Shown: positions 1 through 5,063 of the stretch, piece by piece
Layout of the letters: every line of letters begins with the position of its first letter
Numbering within the stretch: the first letter of the stretch is position 1
Origin: an uncultured bacterium
Lineage (GTDB): Bacteria; Actinomycetota; Coriobacteriia; Coriobacteriales; Coriobacteriaceae
NCBI GenBank assembly: GCA_905215195.1
Contig: CAJMPF010000103.1
Location: forward strand, 1-6,474
Length of the DNA: 6,474 bases
Direction: 5' to 3'
Notes under the pieces: generated by a model
Seen by the model: the letters and a program-made list of their open reading frames with translations, nothing else
The model's database searches: none
What the model was told of the DNA's origin: nothing
Made by a program: the position numbers and the translations under genes

Positions 1-35
1 TCGGCGGCAATGTCCTTGATTCTCATCTGCGCCAT
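1..35 (-). CDS. LacI-family transcriptional regulator, N-terminal 11 codons only (runs off left edge)
   Basis: Reading leftward from an ATG at 33-35, the protein begins MAQMRIKDIAA. The string MRIKDIAA is the typical opening of the LacI/GalR helix-turn-helix, where the first helix reads like (T)IKDIAxxAGVS. An internal ATG at 24-26 (MRIKDIAA) is an equally classical start. The stretch before the first ATG (36-50) has two GGGG runs on the coding strand that could serve as ribosome binding sites. An AT-rich tract at about 73-100 could hold the promoter, with TAAAAT on the minus strand at 73-78, but no good -35 box is visible. Members of this family are sugar- or nucleoside-responsive repressors that bind palindromes with a central CG. 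The ligand cannot be guessed because only the DNA-binding start is present. Confidence 0.7.
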   Translation of the reverse strand, partial: MAQMRIKDIAA

Positions 36-159
36 AGCGCACCCCGTTTCCCCATTGTCGGCAGCCTGAGCCATTTTAGGCATTTTTTAAAAATCTCAGT
101 TGCAAAACGCTGTAGGTGAGCAGCATCGTTTTTGCGTCTCGAGCAGATGCGATAATGGG

Positions 160-852
160 CTAGATAGCCGAGTCTTTAGACAGCTCAAAATAGTCAGGAT
201 GCAAGGCGATAACCGGGCCCTGCTCCTCGGGCATCAGGTGCAGGTGTGTCTCTGCCAGATAGCTCGCCGCGTCGGTATCGCCCCTCTTAATGGCCTCGAG
301 AATCCGGCGATGCTGCCGACGAATCGGCTCCCAATCCAGGTCCTGCGACACCATACGCAACCAGTTGTATCGCTCAAAATGTGTGTTGACGCTCTTCATC
401 CAATCCCACAACATGTGACGACCGGCAATCTCAAAACATGTCTCATGGAACAGGTTATCCAGGTCAAAGAAACGGCGCGTTTCGCCATGGTCGAGCGACT
501 CGGACTCGGTAAGAATCTGCTCAAGCCGCTGCTTTTGCTCGGGCGAGGCGGCCGAACAGCATTTAATAAGCACGCTTCTCTCGAGCTTCTCGCGCAAAAA
601 GCAGGCGTTTTCGGCGCGTTCCATGCTGATCTTAGAGACGTAGGTGCCGCTTTTGGGACGCGTTTCCACCAGCTCCTGCTCACGCAGGCGCACAAAGGAT
701 TCGCGAATGGGCGTGCGCCCGATTCCCGTCTCCTTTTCCAGACCAATCGCCGAAAGGCGCGTGCCGGGCCTGAGCTCGGCGTAGATGATCTTGGACCGCA
801 ATGCGTTGTACGCCTGGTCTTGCAGGCTCTGATAATGCTGGTGCTGTTCCAT
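160..852 (-). CDS. GntR-family transcriptional regulator with FCD ligand-binding domain
   Basis: The protein has 230 residues, a normal length for the FadR/FCD subfamily. Residues about 8-75 form the GntR winged helix: YNALRSKIIYAELRPGTRL, then the recognition region GIGRTPIRESFVRLREQELV and the wing RPKSGTYVS. Residues about 85-210 match the all-helical FCD domain. The expected metal/ligand positions are visible as D132 and H136 (DNLFHE), H181 (QHRRILEAI) and H203 (ETHLH). The start at 852 is preferred because GAGGG lies 4 nt upstream. A longer reading frame from 966 would translate the large inverted repeat and is unlikely to be used. FCD regulators usually bind small carboxylates or sugar acids and repress or activate an adjacent catabolic or transport operon. 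Here the gene stands alone, with a LacI-type gene downstream on the same strand and a membrane protein gene diverging upstream. The effector and targets are unknown. No clear terminator follows the stop codon. Confidence 0.9.
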   Translation of the reverse strand: MEQHQHYQSLQDQAYNALRSKIIYAELRPGTRLSAIGLEKETGIGRTPIRESFVRLREQELVETRPKSGTYVSKISMERAENACFLREKLERSVLIKCCSAASPEQKQRLEQILTESESLDHGETRRFFDLDNLFHETCFEIAGRHMLWDWMKSVNTHFERYNWLRMVSQDLDWEPIRRQHRRILEAIKRGDTDAASYLAETHLHLMPEEQGPVIALHPDYFELSKDSAI

Positions 853-924
853 AAAGCCCTCGGATAAGTCCTCGGTTAGTCGAATACCACCATGCAATAC
901 TATCGCATCCCCCGCCCCCTCATA

Positions 925-991
925 AGTTGCGGTGGAATAGTTCCTGTTCAAGGCCTTCAGCAGCAAAAACAGGAACTATTCCACCGCAACT
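925..991. repeat. Perfect 24-bp inverted repeat with 19-nt loop
   Basis: The arms at 925-948 and 968-991 are exact reverse complements over 24 bp. The central 19 nt (949-967) are unrelated. Each arm also contains the smaller palindrome GGAATAGTTCC (GGAA-N3-TTCC) next to a GCGGT stretch. No T-run follows on either strand, so it is not a typical intrinsic terminator. It lies 73 bp upstream of the GntR-type start codon. It could be a small mobile intergenic repeat (REP or MITE-like), a cruciform or RNA hairpin, or a double operator. I have an uncertain impression that the arm sequence recurs in Collinsella genomes and could not verify it. Confidence 0.8.
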
Positions 992-1014
992 ACAGCCAAC
1001 GAGTTGTTGCGATT

Positions 1015-1030
1015 AGGTGAACGTTCACCT
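1015..1030. promoter_or_regulatory. Perfect 16-bp palindrome resembling a LacI-family operator
   Basis: AGGTGAACGTTCACCT is fully symmetric about a central CG step, which is the hallmark of LacI/GalR-type operators. A run of T follows on the plus strand. A terminator reading would need a plus-strand gene upstream, and there is none. A second CG-centred palindrome lies 69 bp to the right (centre to centre), which would suit paired operators. The binding protein is not identified; the LacI-family gene cut by the left edge is one candidate by proximity only. Confidence 0.4.
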
Positions 1031-1068
1031 TTTTATTGTTTTTCTCTTCGCAAATAAAATCCCGTGCG

Positions 1069-1100
1069 TATACTTAGGCTCAAACGAAACCGATTTCGTT
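1069..1100 (+). promoter_or_regulatory. Candidate -10 box and overlapping CG-centred operator for the membrane protein gene
   Basis: TATACT at 1069-1074 is a good -10 hexamer, but the sequence 17 bp upstream (1046-1051) is a poor -35. The predicted transcription start would fall near 1081. Just there, AACGAAACCGATTTCGTT (1083-1100) forms an 18-bp palindrome with a single mismatched pair and a central CG, a position suited to repression at the start site. If the promoter is real, the transcript carries a leader of about 260 nt before the start codon at 1340. This assignment is inference from motif and position. Confidence 0.3.
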
Positions 1101-1102
1101 GA

Positions 1103-1160
1103 GCGTGGGCAATATGATGCTAAGACGCACCCTACCATCTTGGCATCTTATCGCCCACGC
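1103..1160. repeat. Long imperfect hairpin (23-bp arms, 12-nt loop) in leader region
   Basis: The arm 1103-1125 pairs with 1138-1160 over 23 positions, with two mismatches (1111/1152 and 1115/1148) and one G-T wobble (1121/1142). The outer 8 bp (GCGTGGGC / GCCCACGC) are perfect. The loop is 1126-1137. It lacks a T-run on either strand. The near-perfect pairing points to a structured RNA, a small inverted repeat element, or a binding site. I do not recognise a known riboswitch in it. Confidence 0.6.
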
Positions 1161-1234
1161 AATGCCATTTGCTTTCTTCCCGTCTCGTTGGACCTTTAGT
1201 CCCATTCCGGCACAGCGAGACACTTCCTAGACGA

Positions 1235-1312
1235 CTGACCGTGGGGCCGGCTTTTCTGCTTTTGCAGCAGTGCCTCCGATAACCCTCTTTTGCCGGCCCG
1301 GGTCAGCTTTTT
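1235..1312 (+). terminator. Terminator-like hairpin upstream of the membrane protein gene, possible attenuator
   Basis: CTGACC (1235-1240) pairs with GGTCAG (1301-1306), and GGGCCGGC (1244-1251) pairs with GCCGGCCC (1292-1299). This makes a strong composite stem followed by five T at 1308-1312. The 40-nt loop contains a small hairpin, CTGC-TTTT-GCAG (1256-1267). The T-run ends 27 nt before the start codon at 1340. No plus-strand gene ends upstream, so the hairpin could act as an attenuator in the leader. It could instead shield the gene from readthrough. Confidence 0.45.
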
Positions 1313-1339
1313 CACACAACCGAAAGGACGGGTAGCAGC

Positions 1340-2020
1340 ATGCGACCGCTCATCATCATGCATGGCGAGAACATCGACTGGTGCCATACCGTCATCAGAA
1401 TGCTGATGTATCTGGTGGGCGTTGCAGTACTGGCACTCGGTATGAGTCTCCAGACGGCATCCGGCCTGGGCTTCGCCGCGCTCACGTGCTTTGCCACAAC
1501 CCTATCCATGCTCACTGGCAAGACGCTCGGCTTTTGGATCACAGCAACCTACGTCGCCTACATCGTGGCGCAATTAGCCATCTTGCGAAGCGAGTTCCAG
1601 CCGCGCATCCTGCTCGAGTTGTTCTTCTCAACGCTGATTGGCGGCTTGACCGACCTCTTCATGGCGGTCAACCCACTGCATCCCACGGCACTCCCCACAC
1701 AGATTGCGACCATGCTGCTCTCCCTCGCTGTCACCGCATTTGGCGTAAGTCTCGTCGTCAACATGGGCGTTGTCCCCAACGCGCCCGACGGCTTGGTGCA
1801 AGTCATTGCCGAAAAGCTTAAACGCCGCTTTGGTGACGTAAAAGTCGTGTTTGACTGCTCACATGTCGCCGCCTCGCTCGCGTTGTCGCTGATCTTTATG
1901 TACAACCTGGGCGGCTTTGGCGTCACGACCGCCATCTCGGCACTGTTCCTGGGCCATGTCATCAACGTCGCCAACAAACTGTTCGCCCAGCGCTTTATCC
2001 GCGCGGCATTCGGAAAATAG
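1340..2020 (+). CDS. YczE/YyaS/YitT-like integral membrane protein
   Basis: The protein has 226 residues and about six or seven hydrophobic spans, roughly at residues 17-38, 44-60, 64-82, 90-110, 120-143, 172-190 and 193-212. The region NMGVVPNAPDGLVQVIAEKL (141-160) follows a membrane span and resembles the conserved G-x-x-P-x-D-G/A-L segment of YczE/YitT-type proteins. The following FDCSHVAASL and GFGVTTAISALFLGHVINV also fit that group. The family sits in the cytoplasmic membrane and its substrate is not established, so transport is only presumed. The start at 1340 has AAAGGA at 1323-1328, a rather long 11-nt spacing; the next Met at 1358 lacks a nearby site. The gene follows a structured leader and is followed at 2051 by a tandem repeat array. 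No terminator is visible after its stop, so readthrough into the ATPase gene is possible. Confidence 0.8.
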   Translation: MRPLIIMHGENIDWCHTVIRMLMYLVGVAVLALGMSLQTASGLGFAALTCFATTLSMLTGKTLGFWITATYVAYIVAQLAILRSEFQPRILLELFFSTLIGGLTDLFMAVNPLHPTALPTQIATMLLSLAVTAFGVSLVVNMGVVPNAPDGLVQVIAEKLKRRFGDVKVVFDCSHVAASLALSLIFMYNLGGFGVTTAISALFLGHVINVANKLFAQRFIRAAFGK

Positions 2021-2050
2021 CACCACCGCAAAACCCGCGAGTAGCGCTTA

Positions 2051-2110
2051 CTTTGCTATATCTCACTATACTTTGCTATATCTTGCTATACTTTGTTATA
2101 TCTTGCTATA
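2051..2110 (+). repeat. Six tandem 10-bp repeats upstream of the ATPase gene
   Basis: Six consecutive 10-bp units run without gaps: CTTTGCTATA, TCTCACTATA, CTTTGCTATA, TCTTGCTATA, CTTTGTTATA and TCTTGCTATA. They also read as three 20-bp units alternating CTTTG- and TCTTG-. A seventh partial unit (TCTTGAGCAA) continues to 2120. All six end in TATA, and the period is close to one helical turn, so every copy faces the same side of the helix. Several TATACT/TATATC hexamers could serve as -10 boxes. The array ends 21 bp before the ATPase start codon. It may be a promoter/operator array or a length-variable tract that tunes expression. Confidence 0.85.
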
Positions 2111-2113
2111 TCT

Positions 2114-2130
2114 TGAGCAAAGGTGGCTCA
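2114..2130 (+). promoter_or_regulatory. Ribosome binding site in the loop of a small hairpin
   Basis: AAAGGTG (2119-2125) lies 6 nt before the ATG at 2132 and decides this start over a GTG at 2123. It is bracketed by TGAGC (2114-2118) and GCTCA (2126-2130), which can pair and would hold the ribosome binding site in the loop. Whether this matters for translation is inference. Confidence 0.5.
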
Positions 2131-2131
2131 C

Positions 2132-3223
2132 ATGCAAACAAACCCTTTTAAGCCCACAGCAGGTACAACACCTCCCACGATTATCGGCCGCGAAGATGTG
2201 CTCGAAGAATTCAATGAGGGCCTCACCAACGGGCCTGGTGCCCCTGGGCGCCTAATGCGCATAGCCGGCGTCCGTGGAACGGGCAAGACGGTCCTCCTTG
2301 ACGAGTGCTCACGTTTGGCGCAAAGCCGTGGCTGGACGGTCATAAAAGAGGTCGCAACCGAGGGACTTTGCCAGCGCATTCTCGAACAGCTGCAGCCCAA
2401 ATTCCAGGCCAAACACGCCAGATTTGAGCCCACCATAGCTGGCATATCCATCGGCAGCATAGATATTGAGCGAATCGGCCCATCGCTACGCGACGCCATG
2501 AGACAGACAATATCCAAGAATGGAAATGGCCTGCTCATCACTCTCGACGAGGTTCAAGACGCAGAGCTCGATGAGATCCGAACGCTCTCCATTGCGATTC
2601 AGCAGGTTATCGGCGAAGACCTTGATATCGCCTTTGTTTTTGCTGGGCTTCCTTCGAAGATTGAAAGCATCATCAACGGAAAGACACTTACGTTTTTGCG
2701 CCGTGCCCTCCCCTTTGACCTGAAGGCTGTGGCAGTAACCGAAGTGTCGTACTCCCTCGAGGAAACCATTGAAGCGTCTGGCATGGAGTTGCAGCCAGGT
2801 ATTGCCGGCCAACTTGCCGAGGCAACGCAAGGTTATCCTTTCATGATCCAACTCGTTGGATACTACGCATGGCAGTTGGCAAGACGCGCACATACACCGA
2901 TTATTGGAGAAGAAGAAGCCGAGCGCGGCATTGCAACGGCACGCGAACGCTTCTGTGCCATGGTGATTGAGCCCGCGCTACAGCGCATTCCGCCCACGTG
3001 CATCGCTTATCTGCTGAGCATGGCATCTTTGGGGCAGACGAGCTCGACCAGCATGGTTGCCGATGCCCTAAACAAAACGCCTCAACAGGTGAGTTCCGTC
3101 CGCAGCCGCCTGTTAAGAGAATCGATTATCGAGGCTCCCTCGTACGGCAAGGTCTCATTTGCCATCCCCTACATGCGCGACTACCTCTACGAGCACAAAG
3201 CCGAACTGGAAGTTGAACTGTAG
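2132..3223 (+). CDS. Stand-alone AAA+ ATP-binding protein, ORC1/Cdc6-like, with C-terminal winged helix
   Basis: The protein has 363 residues. An N-terminal IIGREDVLEEF (17-27) is the usual lead-in of AAA_16/ORC-type ATPases. Walker A is GVRGTGKT (46-53). Walker B is LLITLDEVQD (134-143) with acidic D139/E140. A sensor-1-like FVFAGLPS is at 168-175, FLRRAL at 188-193 may supply an arginine finger, and the lid segment GYPFMIQLVG is at 234-243. Residues about 285-350 look like a winged helix (IAYLLSMASLG, then TPQQVSSVRSRLLRESII), so DNA binding is likely. Such solo ATPases occur widely in bacteria and archaea and mostly lack an assigned role. The gene has its own repeat-rich upstream region, no obvious partner gene, and a second repeat array just after its stop. 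It lies left of the tRNA-fMet junction, so it could be cargo of that element. Replication initiation, regulation and defence are all possible and none is shown. Confidence 0.85.
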   Translation: MQTNPFKPTAGTTPPTIIGREDVLEEFNEGLTNGPGAPGRLMRIAGVRGTGKTVLLDECSRLAQSRGWTVIKEVATEGLCQRILEQLQPKFQAKHARFEPTIAGISIGSIDIERIGPSLRDAMRQTISKNGNGLLITLDEVQDAELDEIRTLSIAIQQVIGEDLDIAFVFAGLPSKIESIINGKTLTFLRRALPFDLKAVAVTEVSYSLEETIEASGMELQPGIAGQLAEATQGYPFMIQLVGYYAWQLARRAHTPIIGEEEAERGIATARERFCAMVIEPALQRIPPTCIAYLLSMASLGQTSSTSMVADALNKTPQQVSSVRSRLLRESIIEAPSYGKVSFAIPYMRDYLYEHKAELEVEL

Positions 3224-3244
3224 AAACGGCAACTGCCCTGCAAG

Positions 3245-3396
3245 ACGAAAACCGTTTTCGTACGGATTTAAAGCAGACGTAAACGATTTTCGTCTTGATT
3301 TGCGTACGGAATTAAGACGTAAATTGCGCTTTCGTACGCTTATTACCAGACGCAAATTGTTTTCGTCCGGCCATGCGTCCCCAATCTAGACGAAAA
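3245..3396. repeat. Diverged ~72-bp tandem repeat carrying four palindromic boxes
   Basis: Four related 17- to 19-bp dyads occur at 3245-3261 (ACGAAAACCGTTTTCGT, perfect about its central C), 3277-3293, 3317-3335 and 3350-3366, with a fifth half-box ACGAAAA at 3390-3396. The consensus is roughly AGACGNAAA...TTTTCGT. Spacings alternate at 32, 40, 33 and 40 bp because the unit is really a two-box segment of 72-73 bp present twice (3245-3316 and 3317-3389). The inter-box stretches also match, for example TTTCGTACG after boxes 1 and 3, and GCGT-C--AAT before the end of each copy. The array starts 21 bp after the ATPase stop and ends at the integrase terminator. It may be a protein-binding array, an iteron-like region or a series of RNA hairpins. 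Confidence 0.75.
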
Positions 3397-3427
3397 GAGC
3401 CCCGAGCTCGTTCAAAAATCGGGGCTC
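3391..3427 (-). terminator. Intrinsic terminator downstream of the integrase gene
   Basis: On the minus strand, GAGCCCCGA and TCGGGGCTC (3419-3427 and 3397-3405 in plus coordinates) form a perfect 9-bp stem around a 13-nt loop. TTTTCG follows. It lies about 30 bp after the integrase stop at 3458. On the plus strand no T-run follows the hairpin, so it probably does not end the ATPase transcript efficiently. Confidence 0.75.
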
Positions 3428-3457
3428 GATGTAAGTTCTAGGGTGTCAGAAGTTACA

Positions 3458-3766
3458 TCAGCCGCTTACGACCGCTCTGTCTATCTCTCCGAGCGGGACG
3501 GGCGCCGATGCCCTGATCTCTGCCATGTCGAGGTGCGAGATCAAATCCTTGGCGCGCTCGCCGGAGTGGTATGCCTTGTTCGGCACCACCTTCCTGTAGA
3601 GCTTCTTGAGCTTCGTCTTCCCCTTGTTGCCCGGCGGCATCTCCGTCTCAGGTGGCAGCCCTAGGAAGGACAGGACGCCGGGCAAGTCGCACAGCATCAC
3701 GTCCTCGATGTCGGCCTTGGCCGCCAGGTCGACGACTCTCTGCGCTGTCGGCGAGATGTTCGGGGT
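3458..3766 (-). other. Unrecognised C-terminal coding segment fused to the integrase remnant
   Basis: The last ~100 codons of the integrase frame do not resemble a recombinase. The segment opens SPTAQRVVDLAAKADIEDV, has the central part LPGVLSFLGLPPETEMPP, a lysine-rich stretch (NKGKTKLKKLYRKVVPNK) and a helical end (ERAKDLISHLDMAEIRASAP). The composition looks like genuine protein rather than random readthrough. It stays open and in frame with the upstream part. An independent start would have to be ATG at 3695-3697 or a non-ATG codon, and no clear ribosome binding site supports one. It may be the tail of another element gene joined by deletion, or a lineage-specific extension. Confidence 0.4.
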
Positions 3767-3797
3767 GCTGCTACCGCCCGCTGGTTCGGAAGCTGGC

Positions 3798-3829
3798 GGG
3801 CAGTAGCGGGCAGTAGCGGCAGTAGCGGT
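3798..3829. repeat. Short tandem repeat GGGCAGTAGC at the point where integrase homology ends
   Basis: GGGCAGTAGC occurs as two 10-bp copies followed by the shortened GGCAGTAGC (CGGGCAGTAGCGGGCAGTAG then CGGCAGTAGCGG). On the minus strand it encodes the low-complexity TATAATARY. The repeat sits exactly between the last recombinase-like residues and the unrecognised tail, so slippage or recombination here may have produced the fusion. Confidence 0.6.
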
Positions 3830-4792
3830 GTGGCTCGATAGGCCCGAATACCCGTAAGGAAGGTGCTCGCTCTCATATGTGCTGATATGCCTCGCCTCGC
3901 GAACCTTGGGATGCTTCCTGAGGTAATCCCTCAATTCGAGCCACTCTTTATGCTCATAACGCTTCGAAATCGTTTCCCCGTCGACAGTTTCCTTCACATA
4001 ATGGTATGTTCGAACGCCTTCGAACTTGCCGAACCCGTTCTCGACGCTGAAGTTTCTGAACCAGCGCGAAAACCCATTCAGGTCCATGAAGTTGACTTGG
4101 GGATGCCTGTCTTTCGTTCGTTCGAATGAGTGGACGAGCGGAGTGCCTTTGACTTGTTCCAGGCCGAAGGCTTCCATTTCGCGGGCCTGCTCCTTTTTCC
4201 AGAATTCGAGATACGACGTCAGCGTCTCGCTTATAGAGATCCTCCGCACGCTTTTCTTGCTTTTGGGCGAGCGAACGCTTCGATCGGCCGCGAACTGCTG
4301 CTCAATGAGGATGCTTCTGTTCTCGACGGAGACATCGGACCACGTCATCCCGAGGGCTTCTGCCCTTCTCATGTCGGTGTCGAGCATGAGCATCACGCAT
4401 GTGATGTGCGCGTCCGGTTCTCGATTGAGTAGGATGTCGAGTAGGCGAGCAGCGTGATGGTTCCTTCGCGGTTGTCGTGGAACTTTTTTGCGTACGAGCC
4501 GACGGTGTCCCTCGATTTTTGGACGTAGGTGCCGCTGTTGAGTTCTGCCTTGTAGGCTTCGAGTGCGGCGTCGACCTCTCGGCTTTTGGTGGTATGTATG
4601 GTCTGCCACGGCGAATAGCGGTATTTGCCCGTGACCGGATCCTTGCCGAGGCTGTGACGGTAGCGCCACGTGTATTTGTCGCGGCGTTGCTTCGTTCCTT
4701 TGCCTATGACGAGAGGTCGGTCGTTCATCGTGTTCCTTGCCTGAAGTGCCTGAGAATCGCGCTCGGTTGCGCGGAATGGCGCAAAGGGCTGG

Positions 4793-4859
4793 GGCGGGTG
4801 GGCATTACCCTTGGGGGTGGGCCCTGCGTGGGGTCACACCCCAAGGGTAATGCTCCGCC
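4793..4859. repeat. Long GC-rich hairpin between integrase start and attachment site
   Basis: GCATTACCCTTGGGG (4802-4816) and CCCCAAGGGTAATGC (4839-4853) are perfect 15-bp complements. The stem extends inward with GTG/CAC (4817-4819 with 4835-4837) and outward, after a small internal loop, with GGCGG/CCGCC (4793-4797 with 4855-4859). No T-run follows on either strand, so it is not a standard terminator. Its place 65 bp upstream of the integrase start suggests a regulatory or recombination-related structure of the element. Confidence 0.65.
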
Positions 4860-4880
4860 TGACCGCTTTCAAGCTCGTTG

Positions 4881-4980
4881 TGGGTCGAATTTGGGTCGAA
4901 TTATTCCGCGTACTTTTCTTTCGTAAATCTATGAAAACATCAAATGACCTGGAGTTATATTGACTTCAATTTGGGTCGAA
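4881..4980. repeat. Three TGGGTCGAA direct repeats, probable integrase arm-type binding sites
   Basis: TGGGTCGAA occurs at 4881-4889, 4892-4900 and 4972-4980. The second and third copies share the longer AATTTGGGTCGAA. The first two are 11 bp apart, about one helical turn, and the third is 80 bp further toward the tRNA fragment. Short direct repeats flanking the core site are the usual pattern of arm sites bound by the N-terminal domain of tyrosine integrases. The assignment rests on position and pattern. Confidence 0.5.
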
Positions 4981-5009
4981 ATGTCTGAATGAAACAACGT
5001 CGTAGCGAC

Positions 5010-5054
5010 CTCATAGCCCGAAGGTCGGTGGTTCAAATCCGCCCCCCGCGACCA
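5010..5054 (+). other. 3' fragment of initiator tRNA-fMet: distal attachment junction of an integrative element
   Basis: The 45 nt from the anticodon loop to CCA match the 3' part of a bacterial initiator tRNA: CTCATA with CAT anticodon (5012-5014), CCCGAAGG, the T-arm GGTGGTTCAAATCCGCC, and the acceptor strand CCCCGCGACCA. One base differs from the sequence I expect (CTCATAG instead of CTCATAA). The 5' half of a tRNA (expected near 4978-5009) is absent, so this is not a functional gene. A native-looking terminator follows. Integration into a tRNA 3' end leaves exactly such a duplicate at the distal junction, with the complete tRNA at the other end. The element therefore lies to the left, and its intact tRNA copy is outside the window. 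Confidence 0.85.
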
Positions 5055-5063
5055 TGAAACTTC

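Larger units (their letters stand above)
853..1339. other. 487-bp divergent intergenic region with several dyad elements
   Basis: This gap separates the GntR-type gene (leftward) from the membrane protein gene (rightward). I see no credible protein gene in it. It contains, in order, a perfect 24-bp inverted repeat (925-991), two LacI-type palindromes (1015-1030 and 1083-1100), a promoter-like TATACT (1069-1074), a long imperfect hairpin (1103-1160) and a terminator-like hairpin (1235-1312). Four of these are listed as separate entries. The high density of symmetry suggests regulatory control of one or both flanking genes. Confidence 0.6.
3458..4728 (-). pseudogene. Tyrosine recombinase (integrase), inactivated by internal deletion/frameshift and loss of catalytic end
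   Basis: The N-terminal part starts at 4728, with AAGGA 5 nt upstream, and reads MNDRPLVIGKGTKQRRDKYT through SYAKKFHDNREGT. This is the arm-DNA-binding region of actinobacterial integrases and the beginning of the core-binding domain. Near 4438-4456 the frame changes: the same bases read LLAYS in the first frame and AARLLD in the second. The second frame then continues with ILLNREPDAHITCVMLMLDT and the catalytic box I DMRRAEALGMTW (catalytic Arg codon at 4367-4369). It continues with the K-containing strand RSPKSKKSVRRISI. By comparison with the family, most of the helical core-binding domain (roughly 80-100 residues) is missing. The usual HxLRHT box and the nucleophile Tyr are also absent. 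After YSGLSSH (to about 3830) the frame passes through a short repeat and an unrelated tail to the stop at 3458. The gene points away from the tRNA-fMet scar, as expected for an integrase next to its attachment site. It is very unlikely to be active. Confidence 0.85.

Noticed and set aside
100..867. 255-codon plus-strand frame opposite the GntR-type gene
   Set aside because: It is an antisense shadow of a well-supported GntR/FCD gene and has no domain of its own.
853..966. Upstream extension of the GntR-type protein to a Met at 966 (268 residues)
   Set aside because: The extra 38 residues translate the inverted repeat. The family's normal length and the GAGGG site support the start at 852.
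1015..1040. Plus-strand intrinsic terminator (palindrome followed by T-run)
   Set aside because: There is no plus-strand gene upstream to end, and the palindrome has almost no loop. An operator is the simpler reading.
1017..1199. 60-codon plus-strand frame
   Set aside because: It begins with a GTG inside the LacI-type palindrome, has no ribosome binding site, and runs through the long hairpin. Its composition does not suggest a protein.
1196..1387. 63-codon minus-strand frame
   Set aside because: It covers the terminator-like hairpin and the antisense of the membrane protein start, with no recognisable features.
3245..3396. CRISPR array
   Set aside because: The repeats are short, diverged and palindromic, with related rather than unique spacers of two alternating lengths, and there are no cas genes nearby.
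4454..4669. First 72 codons of the long second-frame reading of the integrase region
   Set aside because: Here the true coding frame is the other one (the integrase N-terminus). The second frame becomes coding only after the deletion junction.
4793..4859. Intrinsic terminator
   Set aside because: The stem is strong but no T-run follows on either strand and no gene ends nearby.
4978..5054. Complete tRNA gene
   Set aside because: The 5' acceptor strand, D-arm and 5' anticodon stem expected for initiator tRNA are missing. Only the 3' 45 nt match.
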